Shown: positions 9,305 to 19,741, counted from the stretch's first letter. The stretch is DNA of 64,000 bases from Kosakonia arachidis (GCF_900116535.1 NZ_FPAU01000005.1:124001-188000), one strand, 5' to 3'. Numbers and translations are program-made. The notes: generated by a model not told the origin, from the letters alone.

Positions 9305-10501
9305 ATGCGTGGGGATTTTTATCGGCAGTTAACGAATGACCTGGAAACCGCGCGGGCGGAAGGGTTGTTTAAAGAAGAACGCATTATCACGTCGGCTCAA
9401 CAGGCGGATATCAATGTGGCAAATGGTGGCCACGTCATTAACTTCTGCGCCAATAACTATCTCGGTCTGGCCAACCATCCTGAATTGATTGCCGCCGCGA
9501 AAGCAGGCATGGACAGCCATGGTTTCGGTATGGCGTCGGTACGATTTATCTGCGGTACTCAGGACAGCCACAAAGTGCTGGAGCAGAAGCTGGCCGAGTT
9601 TCTCGGCATGGAAGATTCCATTCTTTACTCCTCCTGCTTCGACGCCAACGGCGGGCTGTTTGAAACGCTGCTCGGCGCGGAAGATGCCATCATTTCCGAT
9701 GCGTTGAACCACGCATCGATCATCGACGGTGTGCGATTGTGCAAAGCGAAGCGCTATCGCTATGCCAATAACGATATGCAGGAGCTGGAAGCACGTCTGA
9801 AAGAGGCACGTGAAGCGGGTGCCCGTCATGTGCTGATTGCCACTGATGGCGTGTTCTCGATGGACGGCGTGATCGCGAATCTGAAAGGCGTTTGCGATCT
9901 GGCAGATAAATATGACGCGCTGGTGATGGTAGACGACTCTCACGCGGTTGGTTTTGTTGGTGCGAACGGTCGTGGCACGCACGAGTACTGCAATGTTATG
10001 GGGCGCGTGGACATCATCACTGGTACGCTTGGCAAAGCGCTGGGCGGCGCATCAGGCGGTTACACCGCTGCACGCAAAGAGGTGGTGGAGTGGCTGCGTC
10101 AGCGTTCCCGCCCTTATTTGTTCTCCAACTCTCTGGCACCGGCGATTGTTGCCGCCTCCATTAAAGTGCTGGAGATGCTGGCATCTGGAGCAGAGTTGCG
10201 TGACCGTCTGTGGTCCAACGCTCGCTTGTTCCGCGAAAAAATGACCGCCGCAGGTTTTACGCTGGCGGGTGCAGATCACGCCATTATCCCGGTGATGCTG
10301 GGCGATGCCGTAGTGGCGCAAAACTTTGCCCGCGAACTGCAAAAGCAGGGCATTTACGTCACCGGTTTCTTCTACCCGGTGGTGCCAAAAGGCCAGGCGC
10401 GTATCCGCACGCAGATGTCTGCGGCACACAGCCCTGAGCAAATTGAACGTGCGGTGGCAGCGTTTATCCGTATTGGTAAACAACTGGGTGTGATTGCCTG
10501 A
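9305..10501 (+). CDS. kbl: 2-amino-3-ketobutyrate CoA ligase (glycine C-acetyltransferase)
   Basis: A 398-residue fold-type I PLP enzyme of the alpha-oxoamine synthase family. It cleaves 2-amino-3-ketobutyrate with CoA to glycine and acetyl-CoA. [13 protein letters not shown] and the PLP-lysine segment [14 protein letters not shown] (Lys near residue 244) are clear, and the length matches E. coli Kbl. A TGGAG Shine-Dalgarno lies 8 bp before the ATG. It is followed 9 bp later by tdh, so the two steps of threonine degradation to glycine are co-transcribed. Confidence 0.98.
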   Translation: MRGDFYRQLTNDLETARAEGLFKEERIITSAQQADINVANGGHVINFCANNYLGLANHPELIAAAKAGMDSHGFGMASVRFICGTQDSHKVLEQKLAEFLGMEDSILYSSCFDANGGLFETLLGAEDAIISDALNHASIIDGVRLCKAKRYRYANNDMQELEARLKEAREAGARHVLIATDGVFSMDGVIANLKGVCDLADKYDALVMVDDSHAVGFVGANGRGTHEYCNVMGRVDIITGTLGKALGGASGGYTAARKEVVEWLRQRSRPYLFSNSLAPAIVAASIKVLEMLASGAELRDRLWSNARLFREKMTAAGFTLAGADHAIIPVMLGDAVVAQNFARELQKQGIYVTGFFYPVVPKGQARIRTQMSAAHSPEQIERAVAAFIRIGKQLGVIA

Positions 10502-10510
10502 GGGCCTGAC

Positions 10511-11536
10511 ATGAAAGCGTTATCCAAACTGAAAGCGGAAGAAGGCCTCTGGATGACCGACGTACCGGAACCGGAAGTCGGGCATAACGATCTGCTGATT
10601 AAAATTCGTAAAACCGCGATTTGCGGAACCGACGTGCATATTTACAACTGGGATGACTGGTCGAAAAAAACCATTCCCGTGCCGATGGTGGTTGGCCACG
10701 AATATGTCGGCGAAGTGGTAGGGATCGGTCAGGAAGTGAAAGGATTCAAGGTTGGCGATCGCGTCTCCGGCGAAGGCCATATTACCTGCGGCCACTGCCG
10801 AAACTGCCGTGCCGGGCGTACGCACCTGTGCCGTAACACCATTGGCGTCGGCGTAAACCGTCCTGGCTGTTTTGCCGAGTATCTGGTGATACCGGCGTTT
10901 AACGCCTTTAAAATTCCGGACAACATCTCTGATGATTTGGCCTCTATTTTTGATCCGTTTGGCAACGCCGTGCATACCGCGCTCTCTTTCGATCTGGTGG
11001 GGGAAGATGTGCTGGTCTCTGGTGCCGGTCCGATTGGCATCATGGCGGCGGCCGTGGCGAAGCATGTCGGCGCCCGTCATGTTGTGATCACCGATGTAAA
11101 CGAGTATCGCCTGGAACTGGCCCGCAAAATGGGCGTTACCCGTGCCGTGAACGTAGCTAAAGAGAGTCTGGATGGTGTGATGGCGGAACTGGGCATGACT
11201 GAAGGGTTCGATGTGGGTCTCGAGATGTCTGGAGCGCCACCCGCATTCCGTACAATGCTCGATACCATGAACCACGGCGGGCGCATTGCAATGCTTGGTA
11301 TTCCGCCTTCGGATATGTCGATCGACTGGAACAAAGTTATCTTCAAGGGCCTGTTTATCAAGGGGGTTTACGGCCGTGAAATGTTTGAAACCTGGTACAA
11401 AATGGCGGCGTTGATTCAGTCTGGTCTGGATCTCTCGCCGATTATCACTCACCGTTTTGGCGTTGACGATTTCCAGCAGGGCTTCAATGCCATGCGCTCA
11501 GGCCAATCCGGCAAGGTGATTCTGAGCTGGGAATAA
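10511..11536 (+). CDS. tdh: L-threonine 3-dehydrogenase
   Basis: A 341-residue zinc-dependent medium-chain dehydrogenase that oxidises threonine to 2-amino-3-ketobutyrate with NAD+. The catalytic zinc motif CGTDVHIY is near residue 38 and [10 protein letters not shown] near 63. The structural-zinc cysteines sit in the [15 protein letters not shown] segment, and the Rossmann GAGPIG lies near 175. The length is identical to E. coli Tdh. It is the second gene of kbl-tdh. Confidence 0.98.
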   Translation: MKALSKLKAEEGLWMTDVPEPEVGHNDLLIKIRKTAICGTDVHIYNWDDWSKKTIPVPMVVGHEYVGEVVGIGQEVKGFKVGDRVSGEGHITCGHCRNCRAGRTHLCRNTIGVGVNRPGCFAEYLVIPAFNAFKIPDNISDDLASIFDPFGNAVHTALSFDLVGEDVLVSGAGPIGIMAAAVAKHVGARHVVITDVNEYRLELARKMGVTRAVNVAKESLDGVMAELGMTEGFDVGLEMSGAPPAFRTMLDTMNHGGRIAMLGIPPSDMSIDWNKVIFKGLFIKGVYGREMFETWYKMAALIQSGLDLSPIITHRFGVDDFQQGFNAMRSGQSGKVILSWE

Positions 11537-11580
11537 AAATAAGGGGCCGCAGCCCTGACGGTTCCCCATAAATAAACACA

Positions 11581-11638
11581 GGCATAGAAGGTTGTGATCT
11601 TAGTGTTCCACCAACAAGTAAGGTCACTCCTCTATGCC
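11581..11638 (+). ncRNA. Long imperfect hairpin downstream of tdh (candidate structured RNA)
   Basis: GGCATAGA (11581-11588) pairs with TCTATGCC (11631-11638). An inner stem GTGATCTTA pairs with TAAGGTCAC with one G-U pair, and TGTT pairs with AACA around a CCACC loop. The near-continuous 58-nt hairpin is not followed directly by a T tract, so it is a poor terminator. It may be part of the 3' UTR of tdh or of an independent small RNA upstream of the 16-codon ORF. Confidence 0.45.
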
Positions 11639-11778
11639 CGCTTCACACGTTTGCCAAAATTTTTTAGCCAGTCCCTGAACTCACTTCATCAGTACCGCAA
11701 AACGCTTTGCTCGATATGACAGTTACCCTGCTGCGCGGAGCTTCGCTCTCCCTTACCCGTATCAAGCAGGAGAATCTT

Positions 11779-11829
11779 ATGTCGTTGCGGCATTTCTTAA
11801 CCTTTTGGCTTGCACAAAGAGGTTCTTAA
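11779..11829 (+). CDS. Candidate 16-residue small protein
   Basis: A 17-codon ORF (stop included) encodes MSLRHFLTFWLAQRGS. A strong AGGAG lies 6 bp before the ATG, better than many annotated genes here have. The middle of the peptide is hydrophobic and aromatic and both ends are basic or polar. It lies in the tdh-yibQ interval, 140 bp after a long hairpin and convergent with yibQ. I do not recognise it. It could be a leader peptide, a small membrane protein, or the toxin of a type I-like pair. Confidence 0.45.
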   Translation: MSLRHFLTFWLAQRGS

Positions 11830-11871
11830 ATCGAACAGGCTGGGTGATGAGTTTTAGTTAACTGGCGGAAA

Positions 11872-12810
11872 TTATTCTTTCAGGCCCCAACCTTGCCACT
11901 GGTGTTGCATATAACGCACTAGCGAGCTATCCCGAATGCTTTCGCCCACTACACTAAAGAAACGGCTGGCATAAACCGGCTGCAGTTTTTGCTTCGTTTT
12001 ACACTGCTTAACACCGCGGAATGGGTTACGTGGTGGCGGAGTGATGCTGCCAGGCGCTGTGGTGTTTGGTGTTGAAGTATCGATCTGCGGTTCATTCAAC
12101 AGGCTGCTCGGGCGCACCAGCGTGATATCCGCAGGCAGGCTGGACAGCGCCTGTTGCAGAACGCGAACAGTGGTCGGATGCGGATGACCGATAGCAATAG
12201 CGGAACCGTTACGGCGAGCCAGCTCAACGGCGTGGTTAAACTGACGACGAATATCGCCTTCGTTTTGCGTATCGTCGAGAAACACTTTGCGCTTCAGCAC
12301 CTTCACGCCGGTTCCCGTCGATGCGCGTAGCGCCTGGCTGTTGCCGATGGTCATACTGTCGAGAAAGTAGAGGTTATAGTGTTCCAGCGCTTGCATCACT
12401 TTCTGCATGCCGAAAAGGCTCGAAGTCATGGCGCTGCCCATGTGATTATTCAGCCCCACGGCGTAGGGCACTTTGCTGACGGCATCGCTGATAATACGTT
12501 CAATCTCCGCGCTGCTCATTTCGGGACGCAGAGTGTCTTTTTCCAGCGGTTGCTTGCTGAGCGGCGCCATCGGCAGGTGAATCAGCACTTCATGGCCGCT
12601 GTTGTGGGCTTTGGTCGCCATTTCCCGTGCATATGTGGCGTTGGGCAACACTGCAACGGAGACCGCCTGTGGCATCGCCAGCACTTGATTTTCAGTCTGG
12701 GGACGGTAACCAAAGTCGTCGATAACGATAGCCAGTTTTCCGGCGAGGACCGGCGCGGAGAAAACCAGCGCACCGGCGAGAGAAAGCACGAGATGACGAA
12801 ACTGAAGCAA
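11872..12810 (-). CDS. yibQ: Divergent polysaccharide deacetylase family protein YibQ
   Basis: A 312-residue exported protein with a signal peptide ending near VLAGKLA. The domain starts LAIVIDDFGYRP, has SGHEVLIHLPMAP and GLNNHMGS in the middle and AIAIGHPHPTT later, all typical of the YibQ/divergent polysaccharide deacetylase family. Its biochemical role is not settled. It starts 3 bp after the envC stop, so it belongs to the gpmI-envC-yibQ unit and probably acts in the periplasm near the cell wall. Confidence 0.93.
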   Translation of the reverse strand: MLQFRHLVLSLAGALVFSAPVLAGKLAIVIDDFGYRPQTENQVLAMPQAVSVAVLPNATYAREMATKAHNSGHEVLIHLPMAPLSKQPLEKDTLRPEMSSAEIERIISDAVSKVPYAVGLNNHMGSAMTSSLFGMQKVMQALEHYNLYFLDSMTIGNSQALRASTGTGVKVLKRKVFLDDTQNEGDIRRQFNHAVELARRNGSAIAIGHPHPTTVRVLQQALSSLPADITLVRPSSLLNEPQIDTSTPNTTAPGSITPPPRNPFRGVKQCKTKQKLQPVYASRFFSVVGESIRDSSLVRYMQHQWQGWGLKE

Positions 12811-12813
12811 AAC

Positions 12814-14079
12814 TTATCTTCCCAACCACGGCTGTGGATTGACCGCCTGACCCTGACGGCGAATTTCGAAATAGAGTGAAGGCCGGCCCTGACCGCCACT
12901 GCTGCCTACGAGGGCTATCGGTTGGCCTGCGTGCACCTGCGTGCCGACGCTGACCAGGGCGCTCTGGTTATAACCGTAGAGGCTCATATCGCCTTTACCG
13001 TGCTCAACCACGACCACCAGACCATAACCCTGGAGCCAGTCGGCCAGGATCACGCGTCCATCGGCGATCGCTTTGACTTCGCTGCCTTCAGACGCACCGA
13101 TAACAATCCCTTTCCACCGTAGCTCACCCTGCAACTGTTCGCCATAATGATGCAGCAACGGACCGCGAACCGGCCAGATCGCCTGGCCCGATGGCGAGCC
13201 TAACCCGCCGGTACGGGACATCAGCGAGCGTTCACTTTCGGTTGGTTTGTAGGTAGTACCTTTGCTACTGGCTTCTTTCTGGCGATCACGCACGGCCTGC
13301 GCTTCACGTGCTTCGCGATCGGCGCGCGCTTTGGCTGCCGCTTCCGCACGGGCTAAGCGGTCACGTAGGCGGGATTCGTTGGCGCGCATCTCACTGAGCT
13401 GCTGTTGTCCCTCCTGGATGGAGGATTCAAGCCCGGAAAGGGTTTTCTGCCGCTCATTACGGGCTTGTTCAAGTTTGGCCTGCTGCGCTTTTTGCTCGTA
13501 AAGCAGGGTTTGTTGCTGGCTCTGCTTAGCTTCCAGTTCGGTTTTCTGCGTCGCCACTTCTTCACGCGTCTGCTTCAACTGGGCGATCGTTTCCTGGCGC
13601 GCCTGGTTGAGATAGCCGAAGTAAGCCTGTAAACGTTGGCTGCGCTGTCCCTCTTCACCACTTAAAATCAGTTGAATGCCCGTATGCGGCCCCTGACGGA
13701 ATGCGGCATCAAGTTGCGCGGCAAGGTTGCGTTCCTGTGCGACGCGCTGGCGTTCCAGTTTGGCGATCGAGGCATTCATCTCATCGATTTGGCGGTTGAG
13801 TTGCGCAAGTGTGTTCCGGGTTTCCCGCAACTGGCGGGCGGCGGCGGAAATAACCTGTTCCTGCGCTTTAAGCTGGGCAAGAAGGCCGGAGCGTTGCTGT
13901 TGTTGCTGGCGTACCGCGCGCTCTTTCTCGGCGATATCGGCCTGAATGGATTTGAGCTGGTCGCGGTCATCTGCATGGGCGGAAACGGCGCACAGCAATG
14001 CGCCAGCGCTGAGTGCGCTGGCGCAAAGAAGGGGCCGAAACCTACCCCATGTAATTGAAAAAATCGCCTTTCCCCTCAT
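12814..14079 (-). CDS. envC: Murein hydrolase activator EnvC
   Basis: A 421-residue periplasmic protein that activates the amidases AmiA and AmiB at the division site. The signal peptide ends at AVSAHADD. A long coiled coil spans about residues 35-280, rich in E, Q, R and K heptads (IQADIAEKERAVRQQQQQ and onward). The C-terminal LytM (M23) domain, about 300-421, ends WKGIVIGASEG...LYFEIRRQGQAVNPQPWLGR. As in other EnvC proteins the LytM zinc ligands are degenerate, which fits an activator rather than a hydrolase. It sits 9 bp after gpmI. Confidence 0.97.
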   Translation of the reverse strand: MRGKAIFSITWGRFRPLLCASALSAGALLCAVSAHADDRDQLKSIQADIAEKERAVRQQQQQRSGLLAQLKAQEQVISAAARQLRETRNTLAQLNRQIDEMNASIAKLERQRVAQERNLAAQLDAAFRQGPHTGIQLILSGEEGQRSQRLQAYFGYLNQARQETIAQLKQTREEVATQKTELEAKQSQQQTLLYEQKAQQAKLEQARNERQKTLSGLESSIQEGQQQLSEMRANESRLRDRLARAEAAAKARADREAREAQAVRDRQKEASSKGTTYKPTESERSLMSRTGGLGSPSGQAIWPVRGPLLHHYGEQLQGELRWKGIVIGASEGSEVKAIADGRVILADWLQGYGLVVVVEHGKGDMSLYGYNQSALVSVGTQVHAGQPIALVGSSGGQGRPSLYFEIRRQGQAVNPQPWLGR

Positions 14080-14088
14080 GGGGAGCGA

Positions 14089-15633
14089 TTATTCCACGAT
14101 GAACAGCGGCTTACCAGTCATCTCTTGCGGGATTTCCATGCCCATCAGCGTCAGCATGGTCGGTGCGATATCGGAAAGTTTTCCGCCTGCAGCCGCCTTC
14201 ACTGACTTATCGCCAACGTAGATCAGCGGCACCGGCAGGTTGGTGTGCGCGGTATGCGCCTGGCCGGTTGCCGGGTCGCGCATCTGTTCTGCGTTACCGT
14301 GATCGGCGGTGATCAGCAATTGACCGCCCACAGCTTCGACCGCTTTGGTCACTTCCGCCACACAGTGATCCAGTGCTTCAACCGCGGCAACGGCCGCATC
14401 AAACACGCCAGTATGACCAACCATATCGCCGTTCGGGTAGTTACAGATGATGGTGTCGTATTTGCCGCTGGCGATCGCCGCAACCAGTTTTTCGGTCAGC
14501 TCGGCCGAGCTCATTTCCGGCTGCAAATCGTAAGTCGCCACTTTTGGCGAGTTGATCAGAATACGGTCTTCGCCCGGGAACGGCTCTTCAACACCGCCGT
14601 TAAAGAAAAAGGTCACATGCGCATATTTTTCTGTTTCAGAGATGCGCAACTGCGTTTTGTTGTGCTTCGCCATCCACTCGCCAAGCGTGTTAGCGAGAGA
14701 GGCTGGTGGGTAAGCCACGGCGGTTTTGATGTCTGCGGCATATTCCGTCAGCATAACGAAATCCACATTAACTACTTTCTTACGTGCGAAGCCGTCGAAA
14801 TCAGCATTGACGAAAGCGCGGGTAATTTCACGCGCGCGGTCAGCACGGAAGTTCATGAAAATCAGTGCATCGCCATCCTGCATAGCGGCATCAGCCTGGC
14901 CTGCAGCACGGATCACGGTCGCTTTGACAAATTCATCGTTTTCATCGCGGGCGTAAGCCGCTTGCAGGCCAGCCACAGCGCTGTCGACAGTAAACGCGCC
15001 TTTCGCTTGCGTCATCAGATCATACGCCTGTTCTACGCGATCCCAGCGATTGTCGCGATCCATGGCGTAGTAACGGCCAATGATCGACGCGACGCGGCCT
15101 TTGCCCAGCGCGGCGAATTTGTCTTCGAATTTTTTCAGTGAAGATTCAGCGCTGCGTGGCGGCGTATCGCGACCGTCGAGAAACGCATGCAGGTAAATTT
15201 TGTCAGCGCCGTGCTCTGCGGCCAGTTCAACCATCGCCATAATATGGTCTTCGTGGCTGTGCACGCCGCCTGCGGAAAGTAGGCCCATAATATGTACGGC
15301 TTTACCGGCTGCCACGGCTTTATCTACTGCGCCGCTCAACACCGGGTTGCTGAAGAAGGTTCGTTCTTTAATTTCAACGTCCAGACGGGTCAGATCCTGG
15401 TAAACAATGCGACCAGCGCCGAGGTTGACATGACCGACTTCGGAGTTGCCCATCTGGCGATCCGGCAGACCGACTTCCAGACCTGACGCATCAATCAGTG
15501 TGTGCGGTCGCTTTGCCCACAGCTGGTCCATTACCGGGGTTTTTGCGTTGAAAATAGCGTTATCCTGCTGGTCTTCGCGGTAGCCGTAGCCATCCAGAAT
15601 CACCAGTACCATAGGTTTTTTAGAAACCGACAT
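14089..15633 (-). CDS. gpmI: 2,3-bisphosphoglycerate-independent phosphoglycerate mutase
   Basis: A 514-residue Mn-dependent phosphoglycerate mutase that interconverts 3- and 2-phosphoglycerate in glycolysis. The N-terminal metal-site motif [13 protein letters not shown] and the catalytic Ser segment [15 protein letters not shown] are intact. The C-terminal metal site [10 protein letters not shown] is also present. The frame is open to 15717, but [17 protein letters not shown] at 15633 gives the standard 514 residues. It is the first gene of a unit with envC and yibQ. E. coli also calls it gpmM. Confidence 0.97.
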   Translation of the reverse strand: MSVSKKPMVLVILDGYGYREDQQDNAIFNAKTPVMDQLWAKRPHTLIDASGLEVGLPDRQMGNSEVGHVNLGAGRIVYQDLTRLDVEIKERTFFSNPVLSGAVDKAVAAGKAVHIMGLLSAGGVHSHEDHIMAMVELAAEHGADKIYLHAFLDGRDTPPRSAESSLKKFEDKFAALGKGRVASIIGRYYAMDRDNRWDRVEQAYDLMTQAKGAFTVDSAVAGLQAAYARDENDEFVKATVIRAAGQADAAMQDGDALIFMNFRADRAREITRAFVNADFDGFARKKVVNVDFVMLTEYAADIKTAVAYPPASLANTLGEWMAKHNKTQLRISETEKYAHVTFFFNGGVEEPFPGEDRILINSPKVATYDLQPEMSSAELTEKLVAAIASGKYDTIICNYPNGDMVGHTGVFDAAVAAVEALDHCVAEVTKAVEAVGGQLLITADHGNAEQMRDPATGQAHTAHTNLPVPLIYVGDKSVKAAAGGKLSDIAPTMLTLMGMEIPQEMTGKPLFIVE

Positions 15634-15882
15634 TGCGACACCCTCTTGCTCAGAAGACAAAAAAATTTTGCGTAATTTTACTACAGCTGAATCGATAAAA
15701 TAGCCGCAGAAGATCAAAGAAAACGGCTGCCTGACCAGCTGATTTACGGGGGTTTCCTTCTTTTTTTCGTAACACTCCGCAGAAAATGCATTCCATCGTG
15801 CTCGCTGGCTGTATTTGCCACACTGCGCAGGTATACTCCTTTCCTGGTTTTTTAATCACTAAGTCGGGAGCTGTTACCCCAG

Positions 15883-16314
15883 ATGCAAGAAATTATGCAA
15901 TTTATTAGCCGCAACCCCATACTGTGTATCGCCTGGATTGCGTTATTCGGGGCTGTATTATTCACTACTTTCAAAGGCCTGGCGTCGAAAGTGAAAGTGA
16001 TATCTCGCGGCGAAGCCACACGCCTGATCAACAAAGAAGAGGCTGTCGTTGTGGATTTGCGTCAGCGTGATGATTTCCGAAAGGGGCACATTGCAGGCTC
16101 AGTTAATTTGCTGCCAAACGAGATCAAAGCCAATAATGTAGGTGAGCTTGAGAAACACAAAAGCGCGCCAATTATTGTTGTTGACGGTACTGGCGTGCAG
16201 GCGCAGGTGCCGGCAAATGAACTGGTGAAAGCGGGCTTCGAGAAAGTCTTTGTGCTTAAAGACGGTATCTCAGGCTGGATCGGTGAGAATCTGCCACTGG
16301 TTCGTGGTAAATAA
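15883..16314 (+). CDS. yibN: Membrane-anchored rhodanese-like protein YibN
   Basis: A 143-residue protein with one N-terminal transmembrane helix ([19 protein letters not shown], about 12-30) and a cytoplasmic rhodanese domain ([19 protein letters not shown]). The position of the rhodanese catalytic Cys is occupied by the VDGTG loop, so classical sulfurtransferase activity is unlikely. The same holds for E. coli YibN. It heads the yibN-grxC-secB-gpsA-cysE series, which suggests a link to membrane or redox homeostasis. Confidence 0.95.
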   Translation: MQEIMQFISRNPILCIAWIALFGAVLFTTFKGLASKVKVISRGEATRLINKEEAVVVDLRQRDDFRKGHIAGSVNLLPNEIKANNVGELEKHKSAPIIVVDGTGVQAQVPANELVKAGFEKVFVLKDGISGWIGENLPLVRGK

Positions 16315-16362
16315 TTGCTCCGGCGAGCTGCGGCTCGCAGGGGACATCAGGAGACTAAAGTT

Positions 16363-16614
16363 ATGGCCAATATTGAGATCTACACGAAAGCAACCTGCCC
16401 GTTCTGCCACCGCGCAAAAGCGCTGCTGAGCAGTAAAGGCGTCGCTTTTGCTGAGCTGCCGATCGATGGCGACATGGTAAAACGTGAAGAGATGATTCAA
16501 CGTAGTGGCCGTACAACGGTTCCGCAGATTTTTATTGATGCACAGCACATCGGCGGCTGTGACGATTTATATGCGCTGGATGCGCGTGGCGGGCTGGATC
16601 CGCTTTTACGTTAA
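16363..16614 (+). CDS. grxC: Glutaredoxin 3
   Basis: An 83-residue dithiol glutaredoxin. The CPFC active site is at residues 11-14, and TVPQIFI followed by GGCDDL forms the glutathione-binding groove. The frame is open from 16315, but the ATG at 16363 follows an AGGAG and gives exactly the E. coli Grx3 length. It reduces disulfides and glutathione mixed disulfides in the cytoplasm. It lies between yibN and secB. Confidence 0.97.
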   Translation: MANIEIYTKATCPFCHRAKALLSSKGVAFAELPIDGDMVKREEMIQRSGRTTVPQIFIDAQHIGGCDDLYALDARGGLDPLLR

Positions 16615-16652
16615 TGCTTAAAAGCACTACAACATTTAAGGGTTATTCACTC

Positions 16653-17120
16653 ATGTCTGAACAAAACAACACCGAAATGACTTTCCAGATTCAGCGTATT
16701 TATACGAAAGATATCTCTTTCGAAGCGCCGAATGCGCCCCACGTCTTCCAGAAGGAGTGGCAGCCGGAGGTGAAACTGGATCTCGACACGGCCTCCACAC
16801 AGTTGGCTGAAGGCGTTTATGAAGTCGTATTGCGCGTTACTGTAACGGCTTCTCTTGGTGAAGAAACCGGCTTCCTGTGTGAAGTGCAGCAGGGCGGCAT
16901 CTTCTCTATCGACGGTATCGAAGGAACGCAGATGGCGCATTGCCTGGGTGCATACTGCCCGAACATTCTGTTCCCGTATGCTCGCGAATGCATCACCAGC
17001 CTGGTATCCCGCGGTACATTCCCGCAACTGAACCTTGCGCCGGTTAACTTTGATGCGCTGTTCATGAACTACCTGCAACAGCAGACTGGCGAAGGTGCTG
17101 AACAACATCAGGATGCCTGA
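16653..17120 (+). CDS. secB: Protein-export chaperone SecB
   Basis: A 155-residue tetrameric chaperone that keeps preproteins unfolded and delivers them to SecA. The [19 protein letters not shown] start and the [27 protein letters not shown] core are diagnostic. The upstream ATG at 16614 is rejected because the ATG at 16653 gives the canonical SecB N-terminus [11 protein letters not shown]. The stop codon overlaps the gpsA start by one base. Confidence 0.98.
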   Translation: MSEQNNTEMTFQIQRIYTKDISFEAPNAPHVFQKEWQPEVKLDLDTASTQLAEGVYEVVLRVTVTASLGEETGFLCEVQQGGIFSIDGIEGTQMAHCLGAYCPNILFPYARECITSLVSRGTFPQLNLAPVNFDALFMNYLQQQTGEGAEQHQDA

Positions 17121-18139
17121 TGAACGCACTTAATGCTGCAATGACTGTGATCGGTGCCGGTTCTTACGGCACCGCTCTTGCCATCACGCTGGCAAGAAAT
17201 GGCCACCAGGTTGTGCTGTGGGGTCATGACCCGAAACATATCGCAACCCTGCAACATGATCGTTGCAATGCCGCATTTCTTCCCGATGTGCCTTTTCCTG
17301 ATTCGCTGCAATTAGAAAGCGACCTTGCGCGCGCGCTGGCCGCTAGCCGCAATATTCTGGTGGTCGTACCCAGCCATGTTTTTGGCGATGTGCTGTCGCA
17401 GATAAAGCCGCTGATGCGTGATGATGCACGTATTGTGTGGGCGACGAAAGGTCTGGAAGCGGAAACCGGACGACTGCTACAGGACGTGGCGCGTGAAGTT
17501 TTAGGTTCGGCGATCCCGCTGGCGGTGATCTCCGGTCCGACATTTGCCAAAGAACTGGCGGCAGGTTTGCCGACGGCTATTTCCCTGGCTTCTACCGATC
17601 CACAATTTTCTGAAGATCTTCAGCAGCTTCTCCACTGTGGCAAAAGCTTCCGTGTTTACAGCAACCCGGATTTCATCGGCGTGCAGCTTGGCGGCGCGGT
17701 GAAAAACGTGATTGCGATCGGCGCGGGAATGTCTGATGGCATTGGTTTTGGCGCGAATGCCCGTACGGCTCTGATCACTCGCGGTCTGACGGAAATGTCG
17801 CGTCTTGGTGCAGCGCTGGGGGCCGATCCGTCCACCTTTATGGGCATGGCGGGTTTAGGCGATCTGGTATTGACTTGTACCGACAACCAGTCGCGTAACC
17901 GCCGCTTCGGCATGATGCTTGGCCAGGGAATGGATGTGCAAAGCGCACAGGACAAAATTGGCCAGGTGGTGGAAGGTTATCGCAATACCAAAGAAGTTCG
18001 CGCGCTGGCGCATCGGTTTGGCGTTGAAATGCCAATAACCGAGGAAATTTATCAGGTATTGTATTGCGGAAAGAATGCACGCGAGGCAGCATTGACGCTA
18101 TTGGGTCGTGCTCGCAAAGACGAACGCAGCAATCACTAA
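17120..18139 (+). CDS. gpsA: Glycerol-3-phosphate dehydrogenase [NAD(P)+]
   Basis: A 339-residue cytoplasmic enzyme that reduces dihydroxyacetone phosphate to sn-glycerol 3-phosphate for phospholipid synthesis. The Rossmann motif [12 protein letters not shown] lies at residues 11-22. The catalytic Lys segment [13 protein letters not shown] and [13 protein letters not shown] are typical. The start overlaps the secB stop (TGATG), and AGGA inside secB can serve as its ribosome site. Downstream cysE is 137 bp away. Confidence 0.98.
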   Translation: MNALNAAMTVIGAGSYGTALAITLARNGHQVVLWGHDPKHIATLQHDRCNAAFLPDVPFPDSLQLESDLARALAASRNILVVVPSHVFGDVLSQIKPLMRDDARIVWATKGLEAETGRLLQDVAREVLGSAIPLAVISGPTFAKELAAGLPTAISLASTDPQFSEDLQQLLHCGKSFRVYSNPDFIGVQLGGAVKNVIAIGAGMSDGIGFGANARTALITRGLTEMSRLGAALGADPSTFMGMAGLGDLVLTCTDNQSRNRRFGMMLGQGMDVQSAQDKIGQVVEGYRNTKEVRALAHRFGVEMPITEEIYQVLYCGKNAREAALTLLGRARKDERSNH

Positions 18140-18276
18140 ACACTTCTTCTTGTTGCCTCTTTGTTGGCTGAGCCTGTGTCCCCGGTTGCTTGTATAAGCG
18201 CCTGGGCGCACGGGCTTGCTGCTTCGACGCATCAATATTTTTGTTTATGGAAACGCAGATATTCCTGGAGTAAGCA

Positions 18277-19098
18277 ATGCCGTGTGAAGAACTGGATCTG
18301 GTCTGGAAAAATATCAAAGCCGAAGCCCGGGCGTTGGCGGAGTGCGAGCCGATGCTGGCCAGTTTTTATCATGCAACGCTACTCAAGCACGAGAATCTGG
18401 GCAGCGCTCTGAGTTATATGCTGGCGAACAAACTGGCGTCGCCGATTATGCCGGCGATTGCCATCCGCGAAGTGGTGGAAGAAGCCTATGCTGCCGATCC
18501 GGAAATGATCGCCTCCGCTGCCTGCGATATTCAGGCCGTGCGTACGCGCGACCCGGCGGTGGATAAATATTCCACGCCGTTGCTCTATCTGAAAGGTTTT
18601 CACGCCTTACAGGCCTATCGGATTGGTCACTGGCTGTGGTCACAGGGCCGCCAGGCGCTGGCAATTTTCCTGCAAAATCAGGTGTCGGTGAGCTTCCAGG
18701 TGGATATCCACCCGGCGGCGAAAATCGGCCGCGGCATTATGCTCGATCATGCCACCGGTATTGTGGTTGGTGAAACCGCTGTCATTGAAGACGACGTTTC
18801 GATTCTCCAGTCAGTCACTCTCGGCGGTACCGGGAAAACCAGTGGCGATCGTCATCCGAAGATCCGCGAAGGGGTGATGATTGGTGCCGGAGCGAAAATC
18901 CTCGGGAATATTGAAGTCGGACGCGGCGCGAAAATCGGTGCCGGTTCGGTGGTGCTACAACCCGTACCGCCGCACACTACTGCGGCTGGTGTCCCGGCGC
19001 GCATCGTGGGCAAACCCGAAAGCGATAAACCGTCGATGGATATGGATCAGCATTTTAATGGCATCAAGCACGGGTTCGAGTATGGCGACGGCATCTAA
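18277..19098 (+). CDS. cysE: Serine O-acetyltransferase
   Basis: A 273-residue enzyme that acetylates serine with acetyl-CoA, the committed step of cysteine synthesis. It has an N-terminal helical domain and then a left-handed beta-helix of hexapeptide repeats (about 140-250). DHATGIVVGETAVI contains the catalytic Asp-His region. The C-terminal tail ends EYGDGI, the peptide that binds and inhibits CysK in the cysteine synthase complex. Length matches E. coli CysE. Confidence 0.98.
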   Translation: MPCEELDLVWKNIKAEARALAECEPMLASFYHATLLKHENLGSALSYMLANKLASPIMPAIAIREVVEEAYAADPEMIASAACDIQAVRTRDPAVDKYSTPLLYLKGFHALQAYRIGHWLWSQGRQALAIFLQNQVSVSFQVDIHPAAKIGRGIMLDHATGIVVGETAVIEDDVSILQSVTLGGTGKTSGDRHPKIREGVMIGAGAKILGNIEVGRGAKIGAGSVVLQPVPPHTTAAGVPARIVGKPESDKPSMDMDQHFNGIKHGFEYGDGI

Positions 19099-19199
19099 CT
19101 TTCTGGCTATTTTCCTCGGCAGTTTGAACCAGGGCAGTGCTCAATCTGCCATCGCCAATAATGCCAGAAAAACTGACGTGTTAGCACCAACCTCCAGTT

Positions 19200-19224
19200 C
19201 GGATAAGCTATCGCCGCTATCCGA
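19200..19224. repeat. Short inverted repeat between cysE and trmL
   Basis: CGGATA...TATCCG with inner AGC/GCT forms a small hairpin in the 133-bp gap between convergent cysE and trmL. It has no adjacent T tract on either strand. It may be a decayed REP-like unit or a weak convergent terminator. Confidence 0.3.
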
Positions 19225-19231
19225 CAATACG

Positions 19232-19705
19232 TTAACTACGCAGCACCGCGCCGGGATAGCCCAACTGGCGCCAGGCTTCATACACCACCACGGATACCGC
19301 ATTCGACAGGTTCATGCTGCGGCTGTCCGGCATCATCGGAATACGGATTCTTTGCTCTGGCGGTAGCGCATCAAGGATCGTAGCGGGTAGGCCGCGCGTT
19401 TCCGGGCCAAACATCAGATAATCCCCGTCCTGAAAACTGACCGCGCTGTGTGCAGGGGTGCCTTTAGTGGTGAGCGCAAACAGGCGCTGTGGCTGCTGGG
19501 CTTCGACAAACGCAGCATAATCTGCGTGGCGCTTCACGGCAGCGAACTCATGATAATCCAGCCCTGCGCGACGCAGGCGTTTATCGTCCCAGGTAAACCC
19601 CATAGGTTCGATAATGTGCAGGCTGAAACCGGTGTTGGCACACAGGCGAATAATGTTCCCGGTATTGGGCGGGATTTCTGGTTCAAATAATACGATGTTT
19701 AACAT
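19232..19705 (-). CDS. trmL: tRNA (cytidine/uridine-2'-O-)-methyltransferase TrmL
   Basis: A 157-residue SPOUT methyltransferase that 2'-O-methylates the wobble nucleotide 34 of tRNA-Leu isoacceptors. [35 protein letters not shown] and the knotted C-terminus [27 protein letters not shown] are diagnostic. The frame is open to 19738, but the ATG at 19705 gives the family length. It lies 36 bp after lldD on the same strand. A hairpin just before the start covers its ribosome-binding site. Confidence 0.96.
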   Translation of the reverse strand: MLNIVLFEPEIPPNTGNIIRLCANTGFSLHIIEPMGFTWDDKRLRRAGLDYHEFAAVKRHADYAAFVEAQQPQRLFALTTKGTPAHSAVSFQDGDYLMFGPETRGLPATILDALPPEQRIRIPMMPDSRSMNLSNAVSVVVYEAWRQLGYPGAVLRS

Positions 19706-19707
19706 AC

Positions 19708-19729
19708 TGCCCCCTTGATAGCGGGGGCA
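19708..19729 (-). promoter_or_regulatory. Hairpin that covers the trmL ribosome-binding site
   Basis: In the transcript TGCCCCC and GGGGGCA form a perfect 7-bp stem with an 8-nt loop. The 3' arm contains the AGGGGG ribosome-binding sequence and ends 2 bases before the trmL ATG. Folding would hide the ribosome site, and the hairpin also separates lldD from trmL. Confidence 0.55.
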
Positions 19730-19741
19730 GGATAGCACTCT

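Noticed and set aside
11537-11570. Rho-independent terminator right after tdh
   Set aside because: GGGG...CCCC pairing has an internal bulge and no T tract follows, so it was not listed as a terminator.
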